Of a stretch of DNA of 64,000 nucleotides, positions 47,084-59,336 are shown in pieces. The stretch covers positions 16,112,727-16,176,726 of the forward strand of contig CM056743.1 in NCBI GenBank assembly GCA_029851415.1, written 5' to 3'. The notes under the pieces are model-generated. The model was not told the origin of the DNA, did not search any database, and saw only the letters and a list, made by a program, of their open reading frames with translations. Numbering within the stretch: the stretch's first letter is position 1; each line of letters starts with the position of its first letter. The translations under genes and the position numbers were made by a program. This DNA comes from Eretmocerus hayati. Taxonomy: Eukaryota > Arthropoda > Insecta > Hymenoptera > Aphelinidae.

Positions 47084-47344
47084 TACACTGTAAAAGAAGT
47101 TCCGAAAAAATCACTAAGCCGAGAGTAGGAAATCGGGTGAGCTACGCTGAGCGCAGTGAAATCACTACTGCGATCTTGTGAATTTGATGATTTCGGCGAG
47201 TGATTTCGTGGTACCTAATCATGAGAATCGCCAACCAGGATGGTAAATTCACAAGATCGCAGTAGTCATTTCAGTACGCTCAGCTTAGGTCACGCGATTT
47301 CCTACTCTCAGCACTGTGATTTTTTCGGAACTTTTTCTACAGTA
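47084..47344. mobile_element. TA-flanked MITE (Tc1/mariner-like ends)
   Basis: TACACTGTAAAAGAAGTTCC on the left matches the complement of the right end (GGAACTTTTTCTACAGTA). The arms then run inward for about 100 bp through GAGAGTAGGAAATCG and CTACTGCGATCTTGTGAATT. The TA at each end fits a Tc1/mariner target duplication. Non-coding. Confidence 0.82.
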
Positions 47345-48540
47345 TACTGTCAATGCTCATGTCATGGGCTGTAGCCCCAAATTGCTTAAGCATTCAATTG
47401 AGCGGTGTCGGATATTACCTGTAGCTGCAAAAAGGAGGTGATCGCCGAAGTTTTGGCCAAATCCATGACTCACGGGCCATGACTTTTTCTTGTAAGTCAG
47501 ATCTTCGTTTCAGACCAACAAAACCGGAGAAATCGAATTTCCTGAGATAAAGTTCCCATTTTTAATCATGAACCAACTTGCAATCAATAGTGTCAGTTAT
47601 ATGATTATTTAGAATCGAGGACATATTTGGAATATAACACAACAATAACCACTATTGGATATATGAACAATGCAAACGATTGTGTAAAGAGAAGAGTTCA
47701 TCTCTCGACAGCAATCATACTTTAACACACCCTTCAATCAATCTACCCCTAATATCTCCCCAACACTTCTCTCTGAATCGAGCGGGAGTGTCAAGTTTCT
47801 CTACCTGGAAAATGATCAATCAAGCTCCCCAATCTGTTGCCTCGAATCATCTCAGCAATTTCATGGCAGGAGGCAAACAACCAAGTCCGTCGAATTTCCG
47901 GATACAACGTCTCTCTCTGACTCCAATCAATACAACTCATTTAGAGCCAGGAATTAGTCTTTCTCCTTCTACTATGCCACCCTCGTCCAGATTTTCATCT
48001 CGTTTGTTTGTCCACGGCTGTACCAATTTCTACCTCGCCTCTTCCAGTTCTGGCGTTCTCAAAAATCCCAAAATGAAAGTTTCCGATTCAATCGAGGGCG
48101 CACATGTACATTATAGTCAATGAAGCTTGTCTGGACTGGAAATTGAAAGGAAACGTCGCGTTTAATTGGCTGTAGAGCATAGACAGAGCACTTCTAGTTC
48201 TATGCTAGCGTTCACTCGCAAAAAAACATAAAATTTAACAATCGAGAGGAAGGCAGAGAACTATGTGGTGGCCGACCAACCGACTGGCCTCTTGTCGAGC
48301 ACTCGTAAAAATCAGCTGTACCGCAGGGAACAGAGAAACCGCGTGTCTCTATTCCGTTGATTGCGCGCGCCAGATTGTACGAGCAGACCTCTGTCCATGT
48401 GTTCGTGCATACATACGTGGATTTTGGGTATGTATGTACAGGTACGCCTGCCAGCTATTTCAGGATGCTTTTTATCCTCTCCTGATACGATTTTTCTCCA
48501 CGCAGAAAGAGTACAAACTAAAATGTGCAAACTAAAAAGT
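47345..48540. other. Intergenic, one uncertain open frame
   Basis: A 147-codon plus-strand frame at 47680-48123 (Ser/Pro-rich, no domain recognised) is the longest here, but no splice or promoter context supports it. The rest shows no gene. Confidence 0.35.
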
Positions 48541-49002
48541 ACAAACTGAAATAATGAGAATAGAATAATTGAAAAATAATATTCTGGAAAATTCACTCTT
48601 ATATGAACTGTTGAGAATAGGCGCAACTCAAAATGTGAACATAGTCTTAGACCCATCGTTTGTTTCTGTCTTAGGCTTTCGCTGAGACAACTGACATACT
48701 CCAAATTTTTCATATTTTGGTGTCAAAATGATGAAAGCGTGGGTTGTAGATTGAGTAGTTAATATGTCTAAAATGACCCTTGATGGATTATATCTACAAC
48801 CCACGCTTTTATCATCTTTATACCAAATCATGAAAAATTTAAATTACGTCAAATTGTCTTAGCAAAAATCTAAGACAGGAACAAATGATGGGTCTAAGAC
48901 CATTATCACATTTTGAGTTGCGCCCATGTTCAACAGTTTACTCACAAGTGAATTTCCAAGAGTATCCCTTCAATTATTCTGTCCTCATCATTTTAGTTTA
49001 TA
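48541..49002. mobile_element. Palindromic element, ~460 bp
   Basis: Arms match from both outer ends (ACAAACTGAAATAATGAG versus the complement of the right end near 48990) through GGCGCAACTCAAAATGTGA and GTCTTAGACCCATC to the centre, where AAAGCGTGGGTTGTAGAT and ATCTACAACCCACGCTTTT form a tight inner hairpin. Confidence 0.8.
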
Positions 49003-49290
49003 ATTGATAATTTAGAAAACTAGCACCGAGCAGCGACGCGCGTAAGTATATCAATGATGATCGCGCGGCTAGCACCCCGGAGAGGTTAGACGAATCGAGC
49101 AGCGTGCAGCAACAGTGGCTTGGCATAAAGCTCTGGAACGAATTTTCCGGAGAGCATACTGAATTATCCAATGATCATTCATTGAATGACCGATGAATTT
49201 TCATCCGTAATATCCCAATCGAGCAATACGCCGACCACCAGCATGTATGGCCACAGACGGGTTAAGACTGATTGTGCCGGATGCTATGAT
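49003..49290. other. Intergenic, no gene recognised
   Basis: Moderately CpG-rich, with GCTAGCACC repeated twice near 49020 and 49070. No gene seen. Confidence 0.35.
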
Positions 49291-49550
49291 CAGCTGTGAT
49301 TGTGATATTCTGATGCAAGGCTCTTGCTCACGCGGATGAATATGCGTCCGATGAGGAACAGAGAGAGGTCCGACGCTGCGCACGAACCCATTATGCGTTC
49401 ACCCAACGTTGCATCGCGCAGAACCTCGAAACTAATACAAATGCACGCGATCCCAAGCCGAAACGTGTCATGGACACACTCACACAAAGAATTTGGTGAC
49501 AAGATTCCGGCCAGCCGCGGCCGACTTCAGTAAAAGCGAATGAGAAGGAA
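49291..49550 (+). repeat. Second copy of the JmjC-gene 5' flank repeat
   Basis: Matches 16237-15984 (minus strand) with scattered substitutions and indels over ~250 bp. No JmjC reading frame follows it here, so it is either an orphan promoter copy or a transposon piece. Confidence 0.7.
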
Positions 49551-50446
49551 AACATCCTGGCTTTCACTTTTTCCATTAACTTGGCTGGTTTGCCTTTGGG
49601 AAACAGTGAAACGTGAGGCGAAAAACAGAGTAGGACAGATTCGTTGGTTGCCTTTTTGGAATGCCTGTTTCCTTGTCTCTCCTTTCTTTTCCCTCCTTAC
49701 CTTTTACTGTAGTGACTGCTCCTTGTCTTCATTCTTGATGTCAGAGAAAACGCAAGCACGCTCATTTCCTCCCCACTGTGCGGTTATCACATAATACACA
49801 ACACCAATGAGCGACATCGGTTTCCATCAAGGTAAAGAGGAAGAGTTGTACCTCCGAGAGGTCGTTAGATAGAATATTACCAAACGGATGGTTTCGCGAG
49901 GTGTTGGAACAAAAAGACAAATCAATTTGTAGTAGTGGAAATTATTGGTTTGGGAACTAGTCTATTGTAGAAGAATTGTTATGGAGAGATCATCACTGTA
50001 TTAATAACTATTGTGACGATGAAGATTTCTGAGACTGGTTTTGAGGGGATGTGATCGAACCAGCTCATCGAGTATTCAACCTTTGCTTACCTTGCTGATA
50101 TAGTGGGGCTATTCCAGTTAAGACCGTCCAATGGAGCGAGGTCGAAAAATTAGATTCCCTCCGGGATGAAGTACATCATTCTAGAGCTGAAATGAGGTGT
50201 CACGTGCTTTTTTGTTTAGTCCAGATCGACTTTCCATCGGAGCTATGCAAATTCCCAGTTTGGAGCCAAAAATTGAGATTGGCATTCTGAAATTGGTAAA
50301 CGCTTGACAACTTTGCTCTCAATGGGCTTTCTGCGATGAGGCTTGATAGGGAATATGAAACAAAACATATTCTATCAGAACAGAATCCTATGGTGCTCAA
50401 AATTTTGCATGGAGTATCAAAAAGCGACAATTTGATGGAAAATGGA
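49551..50446. other. Intergenic, no gene recognised
   Basis: Pyrimidine-rich at 49560-49740; short frames only. Confidence 0.35.
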
Positions 50447-51022
50447 AAAATACATTTACTCAAGAACATAAATTCATATCCCTTTGAAATCTTTTTTGAG
50501 AGTACTTTGAACGATGCCAAACATTATACGTTTGCTCCAGTGGGCGCTAAAAATTCGTGGAAGGCGCTAAGAAAAATTTTCTGAGTAAGAATTTTAGAAA
50601 TCAAATTATTGTTGGATTACGGCAACGACTATTGTGGAAAGGTCTATTACCTCTGCAAAGAGTATCGTCATCCCACAGAAATGTCCCAAGATTATTAATT
50701 ACGGGATCCATCACTAAATTCCGTTTTGATTCCGAATGATTACAGCTCAATTAAGCGATAGATCCCGTAATTAATCATCTTGGAACATTTCCATGGCATG
50801 ACGATACCCTTCGCAGAGAAAATCGATCTGTCCCCAATAGTTGTTACCGTATTCCAACAATGATTCGATTTCTAAATGTTTTTCAGAAAATTTTTTCTTG
50901 CGCCTTCCACGAATTTTTTGCGCCTACCGAAGCAAACGTATCATATTCAGCATCGTTCAAAGTGCTCTAAAAAAAAATTCCAAAGGGATACGAATCTATG
51001 TTATTGAGTAATTGTATTGTAA
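50447..51022. mobile_element. Palindromic element, ~575 bp
   Basis: Two ~270-bp arms meet near 50740. Paired segments include AATTACGGGATC/GATCCCGTAATT and GCAAACGTATCAT against its partner near 50530. Others are GAAGGCGCTAAG/CTTGCGCCTTC and CATATCCCTTTG/CAAAGGGATACG. No coding capacity of its own. Confidence 0.82.
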
Positions 51023-54000
51023 GGTTTTTTCCTCTAGAATTTTCCAAGAATACATCCGCCTTGATTTTAAGATTGTTCGAGCATGTCGGAATAGGTTCCA
51101 TCTGCGATCCCTCACGGTGACACTGAGAAAATTAAATCATTTTCAGGAATTGTGCCATTTGGCTACCACCTATTTTGGAATGTGAGTGAGTCTCGCTCTC
51201 ATTACTAAAGATTCATTCATTATAACGTCTATGATCTGAAAATCTATTTTCATTTCAATCTCGGAATGTGCGGAGCTGGTACATAAAAACTGGTATCCTT
51301 TTGTGTAATAAATTAGTTGTGTGCAATAGTAGCGAATTGTTCAAAGTTTGGAAGAAGATATCTCAGTATTCTTCTTGAGGATGCAAGAGCTTCGGCTACT
51401 TCGGCTACGTTAATACATTTCTCGAGTACAACTCTGCCACTTTGAGAAAAGCTGGCAGTTTTAGCGATCCCGATGGAGAGCTTTGACCGGTGAAGGATGA
51501 AATAGTCCCAATGGAAATTCCTTGTTCGACTTGCAAGAGAGTAAGAAGTTTTTTGCTGGCTGATTGAAATTCTCCACAAGGCTTTTTCTATAAAGTCCAT
51601 CTCCTCAGGAGCCAGAAGGGAAGTAGTTTTTTTAACTCTGTAGATTTTCTTGCGTCTTCAAAATCTAATGTTAGAGCTCTACCATTTAATTGCTCTTGTT
51701 AAGTTTGGAATAGCTGATGATGGGTGTTCAAAGCATCTGACTTGGCATCTCCATCGATGTCCAAAAGTACTGAGCTTTATTGGTTCATCCGTGGATCTAC
51801 GTGAACAGCACAGATTCTTCCATGTAATGTCACATTGATGAATAGTGGGTGAGCTAGACATGAAGTGAGCGTGCCTCACATGCCCCCTCCTTTCAGCCAT
51901 CTTGCCAGAAGTTTAGGCCCACTCCAATATTTTTTAACGTGTTTTTAGTTCATCTCAAAACTTGTTTCAACACCTTCAGAATGGGCTGAGGGGAGTTCAA
52001 ATTTGACTCATTAATGCTGTGGTACCGCGATTTCTCCAAAATTGATTCTTAGCAAGTTCACCAAAGGGTATATTCAACATGCCTCCATCCCTTAAGATAA
52101 TTCTAATCGGCGAAGAGTCATATGAGTAGTTCTGTGGGAACTTTGGGATAATGCGTGCCTGTTTGTACAAACCCTTGGAACGCTTGGGAAAAAATTCGTA
52201 CAGGTCATTTTCGACGTACTCTTTGGTGTTTTTCCTGGCGCAATCATGAGTTTGGCGATCCAGGTTCGCCATAGAAAATTATTATCGAAAACGGGGTCAA
52301 AATGTCAGTTCCGTGCGCTGTGGTTCCTCATTTTTCAACCTTTGTAAGTGTAAAGCGTCGCGGTGAGGCTCGTGTGAGATTCGGTCGTGTGAACTTATCA
52401 AATACAATGCCATAGAGCACCAAATCTGATTGCTATGAGAGCCCAAAGACCACTTTGTGGATGTACGCGGAGCACATACATTTTGTGGCGCAGTTTTCTT
52501 AAACTTCTATTCCCTCAGTTCCCTCGATGAAATTGTATTTGCTTCATCCCAGGCCTTCCCATACCAATTCATTCTTAAGAAAAATCGTTAGGTGCAACTT
52601 CACCATGTCACCGAATTCCGGAGAAATTGGTTTTCATACTTTGCGGAGCTCTTTCCCGCAAAAATCTGGTTTTGCTAAATGTTTTGGTTAGTTCCGTGTG
52701 TTACTAGTGTGACCCTAAAATGCGAGATTACGGAGACCCTAAGCAGTTTTTTTTTCAGAGTATCTGCTGGCCAAATGGAAACCCCGACATCTCAAGACTG
52801 TAGCTTGAACCGTTTGGCCATTACATCAATTTTTGTGACAAAATGTCAAGTTTCCGTGTGCAGTTCAAAGGTCAGGTTCCGTGCGCTACTACCGTGTTAT
52901 GCGTGTTATCCTTATGGTACCGATGGGTGGAAATTTTCAAATCCGTGCGCCAGTTGAATTATGCATTATATGTTTGAAAAAGTCGAAAAATACATGGCAG
53001 AACCTTCTGTAGTGGGTTTTGGGGTTGGCACATTATCGGCCTCCAAATGATGAAATTTCAACGGTACTACTCATGTGAAGACGTTTGCATTGACGTGCAA
53101 CTACAGTCAAAGCTCTTCGTGGTTCCAAAATACTATCCCCGACCTGTTTTGACCAGATGAATACGTTCTGAGTGGTTACAAAAGTTGTACTGTACACCTT
53201 TTCATGATAACCATATGGGAGCTAGTTGAGTACACCCCGAAGTTGGCATTCGTGTTTATTCAATGACTTCCGTATATTACCCATAGAATAGCTCTGAATC
53301 AAGCTTTCGAAATGCAAGATTATGAATCTCAAGTCCCTTGAGACGAGAGATCAGGTACGCTTATTTTCTCCGGAGAATCAGTTCGCCATGCATGGAAAAT
53401 TACCAGAAGATTCCTTGCATCATCCTGACCAAAATGTGCTTTTGAACAAGATTTGAGGGTTGCTCGTGATGGAGAGATACATCCGCACCTTGATTGCAAG
53501 CTTTTTTCGGCACTGAAGGATGTATCTCGATTGCAATGCCCAAGAAGAGCTAACCCGTCAACACCTGAGATGTACTATTTGTCCCGCCCTCTTCCCCTTG
53601 GGATTGCATCAATTCTAGAGTGAAAGGCGCGAATCTGAATGAACAGATTGACAAATGGAGATTGAGGGACATCTTGTACTATTATAATGATGAATTTTGC
53701 CTCTTTTTCCTGAAAATGACACTATTTTATGAGGTTCCTGAATAGAATGAAAAGCTAATGGATTTTTGCTGACAAGGCCTCTTTTTGCGAAAACTTCCTC
53801 AACCTTTGAGACTCCTGGTGCCATGTTCTTGGGAATTAAGGTTCGTGTCAGAGAACTTATAGACAACGTAATTTGTTCTTGATTGAATTTTATTGATCAA
53901 TAATGTTGATAGTCGATGATCATCTACTCATTGATTTATGTTACATACGTATTCATCTGTAGCTCCATCCCAAATAACGAGGGGAATCATACACAGAGGG

Positions 54001-55244
54001 AATGGCTAATGCTCATATTTACAGTCTTCATCTGAGTATGAAAATGTTCCACCTGCTACTAAACGGATTCACCATATATATAATGCTATGTAAATATTTG
54101 CCTATCACTAATTTCGGAAATTCCAAGGCCTGGAAAATTTGTACAAAATTGATCTCATGATCGGAAGTTCACTGCACATCAGAAACAAACACGAGGAGCG
54201 TTAATCATGATTTCCATTCGTTCATAAGCTAAGAAGTGGTCCTACTTGGATTCGTGAGTCGTGAATCTTGGAAATTCCGAGGATGTTTTGGAGTCTATAG
54301 AATAATCGAAATGATAATTCCATTTCCCAAGTCCGAAACATAATATTTGAAGCGTCAAATATGATACTCATATGATTCTGCATTGATAAACATGAGTTGT
54401 GATCAAGAGTCCAAACATGAAAGTCTACACCAAGAGAATGATCCAATATATAGAGTATGGTCGGTCGAGTCATCGGTCAGATGTCGCGGCAATGTAATAT
54501 GTATTCAACAAGGAATTCTTAGAACGATTTGATAATCTTTCAAAATTAGCAAAATCTATGACTCATTCTGGATTTGATTCGATTCACGAATGCGGAAGGA
54601 TAATTCCTATTGCTACTCTCGCACTCACATTTCTCACACAAATAGCCTCAGCATTCATGTTCAAAAGGATGGTTGGGAATAGTCGATGGTAGATAATTGA
54701 TACAACGATTCCATCACGCTCCAACTGCGAACGTAAGAGACAAAAATGAAATCACTCAACATTAAAAATCTTACCAAATGTGAATTTTGATGCAACGAAA
54801 AATTCTCAGAGTGAAATGTAGCCGATCACATTTTCCTTCCCAGCTCAACGGTGAACATTCGAAATAATTTTAGTTGAAAATTTGTCTCATTGCTCCTTTG
54901 ATTCACGTAATAAACTGCGATGACGAGGAAGTCGATGTATTTATGTAGACTTCATTTGACTCTCTCCGTTTTGTCAATGATTGATGAGTGATAATCTATT
55001 TGTATTCTCTCATCTAAACACATAATATTGAAATTTTCATGACAAGAATCAAGAACTCTGCAACGAACTTCGAGAATCGGCCGCGAGAATATGATCAACG
55101 ATGGTTTTATTAATCCAGCTAACAGAATATCATGATTTAGTATCTTCCGGCTCGCTACACGACTCTCATGAGGGTGATAGTCGGCTCACTCAAATTTGAA
55201 TCCACAGTACTCTTGGCAGTGAATTGCAGACTCAAGTATTTCAG
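51023..55244. other. Long gene-poor stretch
   Basis: Frames are under 100 codons and unrecognised. A loose motif TTCCGTGCGCT and variants recurs near 52305, 52690, 52850, 52877 and 52938, with irregular spacing. Nothing else is supported. Confidence 0.4.
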
Positions 55245-55410
55245 CAAGTGTGCACTCTCCGCACGAATCAGTAAAAATTGATCCCAATCAGAGGATTCAG
55301 CTGAATTTCAGTGGAATTTCACTCATTTCTGGTGTAATTTCACTGTGATTTTGTGAAAATGCACTGGATGGGATCAATTATTACTGATTCGTGCGGAGAT
55401 AGTGGACTTG
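55245..55410. mobile_element. Short MITE-like hairpin, ~166 bp
   Basis: CTCCGCACGAATCAGTAAAA on the left is inverted as TTACTGATTCGTGCGGAG on the right, followed on both sides by matching TGATCCCA/TGGGATCA. The outer CAAGTG/CACTTG-like bases also pair. Confidence 0.75.
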
Positions 55411-56641
55411 TGTTAGTTTAGGGTAAGTAGCTACTCTCTCAGATATTTTTCTTTGGACTGATGGAGATGAAAATGCTATGAACACCAATCTTGATGGAAT
55501 CCAAATCTACCAAGTAAACTTAACAATGATGAATTGATATGTGTGAAAGCGATTCTCACTATAGCAATTCTAAAGATTGCAGATATAAGAATATCTCAAC
55601 ATATTCTGCATTCAGCACCAATATATTTTTATATCTTGGGCATCTCGATCTTTCTCATTCAGTATGCACATACACTACATACACATTCACAGTAGAACTG
55701 AATGGAGATTTGGTAGGCTATACATCCATCATGCTTGACTTCTGTCAGAGGCGATGACGGCAAAACAGATGTCTGTACACGAGAGATGACGAGAAAACGG
55801 AAAGTCTTGGCTCTCGTATAGCGGCATTGTATACTACTACACATCACCTCTTTCATCTCTTGCCAGGCTGGTTTGATATATATTTATATCCTCGGCAATG
55901 TATAGCAACTATATATACATCGAGTCAGAAATGCTGTTTCCATGAGGGTATGAGCCTCACAGCAGCAGTCACCTTGCAAATGAGCTTGCGTGGAGTAATA
56001 GCAGTAGAAGGGCTAGAGTCCGTGCCGTTGCTCCACCATTGCTCGAGTTCCCGTGCTGCATTGCTGCAGGATGTTCACCTACGGGCAGAAAATGGATAAA
56101 GTTGTTTTGAGGTTATGAAATAGGATTTTGAACCATATTCAGAGAACATATTGTATGGAATACGAGGACAGGATGTCATAGATGAATGGAGATATCCTCA
56201 ATGTTTTTGTGTTTCGATCGTAGACCTTAATGGAACGGGCTATGGAACGTCATTTTAGGTTATGTATGTCAATTTGTTCTGTATTTGGATGTCCGCAAAG
56301 GGTTCAAGAATTTAGAGTAGAGCTCGATTGATGGATGTAGGTGAATACCAAAGTCATAGATACGCAGGGAAACACCTAAAGATCGAGGAATGTATGTGTC
56401 GCAAAATTAAATTTCTGAAATTCGGCAGGCTTTCGTGAGTGGAACATTATTAAGCGAATTCTGTAACCTCTCAGATTCATTCTTCATTATCCAGAGGGGT
56501 AATTCGTCGTACTCACCCGTGGAACGTTTGATATGGGAGTGTCACGAATTTTAGAGCTGAAGTCGTTACGTCACCTTGGGTGGTACAAATTGTGGCGCAG
56601 AATCCAAAAAAAATTCTATTGAAAAATCAGGAGGGCTCAGT
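55411..56641. other. Intergenic, no gene recognised
   Basis: AT-rich with short frames only. Confidence 0.4.
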
Positions 56642-57812
56642 GATGCAAGCTAATTTTAATCAAGGGATCTGTTGATTAAGTGACATAGATCGATATTGGA
56701 TTACTCCGATTCGATCTATGTACCTTCAAGGTACCTCGCAATTCGAGTGTCGTAACTTGAAGGATTTTGATGGAATTCCAAATACATGAAAAAATGAGAT
56801 GAGAAACAAAAAATTTTGACTCTACGCTAAATGTTGGTGCGTTTCGTCTTTCCTCTCCGGATCAGACTCTTCAGGGGGGCTGAAGAGATCCGAGTAGAGG
56901 TTGACCCCCGACGTCACCTACACTGTGAAAAATTTGTTGAATTTTCAACCAACATTTCAACCGGCTGGTTGAATTTTCAACCAGACTGGTTGAATTTTTT
57001 ATTCAACCAACTGGTTTAATTTCCAACTAAGCGATTATATTGCGTGATGGATGTATCCGTCCATTATCCACCCATCATTCATCACTCCGTCCATACATCC
57101 ATCCGTCCACCCACCATTCATTTCTCAATCCATTCATCGACCTCATCAATTATCCATCCATCGACCATCGACCCATCATCCATAAGTCCACACCTCCATC
57201 CATCCTTATCCACCCGTATGACCATCCATCATATTTTACCCCTCACGTGCAAGCAACCTGATATGCAGGAACCGCACGGACAGATTGTGATAATCCACAT
57301 TGGTGGAATTTTCAACCAGACTGGTTGAATTTTTCATCCAACCAGCTGGTTGAAGTTTTCATTCAACCAGTGGTTGAATTTTGTGTTCAACCAGTTGGTT
57401 GAAGTTTTTCGGAAAAATTTTTTACAGTGTAGCCAAAGTGGCTTGATGGTCATGATTTTGATCGGGCTTATATGTCACACGAGTGGCTGCAAAAGCCCTG
57501 ACCATCAAGCCACTTTGGTTAGGTGACGTCGGGGGCCAAACTCTACTCGGATCTCTTCAGCCCCCCTGAGGAGTCTGATCCGGAGAGGAAAGACGAAACG
57601 CACCAATATCTAGCGTAGAGTCAACATTTTTCGTTTCTCATCTCATTTTTTCATGTATTTGAAATTCCATCAAAACCCTTCAAGTTCCGACACTCGAAAT
57701 GCGAGGTACTTTGAATGGATCGAATTGGTACATAGATCGAATTCCAGTAATCCAATATCAATCTATGTCACTTAATCAACAGATCCGTTGATTGAAATTA
57801 GCTTGCATTAGC
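56642..57812. mobile_element. Compound inverted-repeat element with nested MITE and hairpin
   Basis: Outer arms of ~290 bp, 56642-56930 and 57523-57812, are reverse complements through ATGCAAGCTAAT, GTTGATTAAGTGACATAGAT, GACTCTACGCTA and CTGAAGAGATCCGAGTAGAG. The interior holds a TA-flanked MITE (56919-57430; ACACTGTGAAAAATTT ... AAATTTTTTACAGTGT) and a separate hairpin at 57431-57522 (CCAAAGTGGCTTGATGGTCA and its complement). Confidence 0.82.
56919..57430. mobile_element. Nested TA-flanked MITE carrying CATC-rich and GGTTGAATTTT repeats
   Basis: Ends are TACACTGTGAAAAATTT and AAATTTTTTACAGTGTA. Near both ends CTGGTTGAATTTTCAACCA-type strings recur. The middle (about 57050-57240) is a degenerate CATC/CCAT simple repeat that gives spurious Pro/His/Ser-rich frames. 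Confidence 0.75.
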
Positions 57813-58655
57813 CGAGTCATGTAATAATATGATTTGAATTTCCCGCGAGAGATGAAGTCCCGATCTATCATATCGATCGAGACAAAAATTGAAATTTTTT
57901 TTAGATTCCACGAAAGAATTCCATCGTATCTTCAATGTAAAAACGAATGAATTCAGAGATTCCAAAGTTATTTATTTTGACGAAAAAACCAAGATTACCG
58001 ATAAAAGAGGAAAGTCATTCCTATGACAGGTGAGTACGCGAAGTTTCATGGAATGCACATCTAGTGTACGTCGGATAAGGATTCCTAAACGCTGTGAACT
58101 TACCATGAATATCCTAAAGATATCCTAACACCCTGCCTCCCACCCAGACCTCCACGCATTTGGGTGCCATCTATTTGGATGACGGCAATGCAGCCACTGT
58201 TTTGGAGGACTCTTGTCAAGACTTGAGTGTATCTCAGATCTAAATCTTAGAACTATCTTTAATCTCCTGTTAGCACCTACACATGACCCATTCATGAGGT
58301 TGAATGAGAGGCTTCATTCATGTATCTTGATCTCCGCAATTATTTTTCTTCCTCTAAGACCAAAAATCGGAAGTCTAAGAGGTATTCTCAATTCCGATGC
58401 CATTGATTGACAACACAGGCTGACAAATTGGAAGAATGATATTGATCCTTCTACAGAGACCAGACATGTAAGTTCTTACATGAAATCTTGCACAAAATAT
58501 CAAAATGACATCAGTTCCCCACGAACAGCCCCAAGTTTTCGAGAAAATCGCAAGAAATATTTTTCACAACCATGTATCGGATTCTTGATCTCGGAGTCTG
58601 GAAGAGCAGGGGATTCTCTGTCCAGATGAGAACTTTTGGAGATCTTCCGGTGATG
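57813..58655. other. Intergenic, no gene recognised
   Basis: No coding, RNA or repeat signal I can support. Confidence 0.4.
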
Positions 58656-59140
58656 ATCGCGAACTCAATGTGGTGTTTGTGATCGAACTCAATGTAGCCC
58701 TCGTAATGCAGAACTCATGAACGAGAACGACATAGAGTTCTTGATCTTGAAACCCCCATTGATTTCTCGGTCACGATTACCACATTGAGTTTTCGATCAC
58801 GAGTTCCACATTCAGTTCACGATCACGAGTACCACATTGAATTCTGGATCATAAGTACCACATTGAGTTCTCGATCACGAGTACCACATGGAGTTCTGGA
58901 TTACGAGTAACACATTGAGTTCTTGATCACGATTACCACATTGAGTTCTCGATCACGAGCACCACATTGAGTTCTCGATCGCGAGTGCTGGATTAAATTC
59001 TCGACCTCCAGTACCACTTCGAGTTCTCGGTCATGAGTACCACATCAAGTTCTCGATCACAAGGACCACATCGAGTTCTCGATCGCGAGTGCCAGATCAA
59101 GTTCTCGATCACGCCTACCAAATTGAATTCTGGATCAGGA
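58656..59140. repeat. Minisatellite, 26-bp unit, with inverted first copies
   Basis: The unit ACCACATTGAGTTCTCGATC plus ACGAGT repeats about 15 times from 58745, with variants. At 58656-58720 two or three units run in the opposite orientation (GAACTCAATGTGGTGTT, GATCGAACTCAATGTAG). The unit contains the near-palindrome CTCGATCACGAG. Confidence 0.88.
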
Positions 59141-59336
59141 TCACCATCGGTAATAGATATTTGCAAGAGTCCATTAGCGCGGATCCCCTCCTTTTTTAAC
59201 ATCGAATGTCAATTTCAACAACTCACGGTTCTCTCGAAAATCCAGGGGTTCCTGGGAGGAACTGACGTCATGTTTGGATCGAACGCATGCTTCACTGGAA
59301 GACTCATTTCCATTTGTTACTCATTTTGTTCGACTG
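59141..59336. other. Spacer between minisatellite and LTR
   Basis: Unremarkable sequence ending in TTGTTCGAC, the flank next to the LTR terminus; one half of any target duplication should be here. Confidence 0.4.

Noticed and set aside
47680..48123. 147-codon Ser/Pro-rich frame as a gene
   Set aside because: No splice sites, promoter or recognisable motif; length is possible by chance in this composition.
57040..57328. His/Ser/Pro-rich frames
   Set aside because: Produced by a CATC/CCAT simple repeat inside a MITE.
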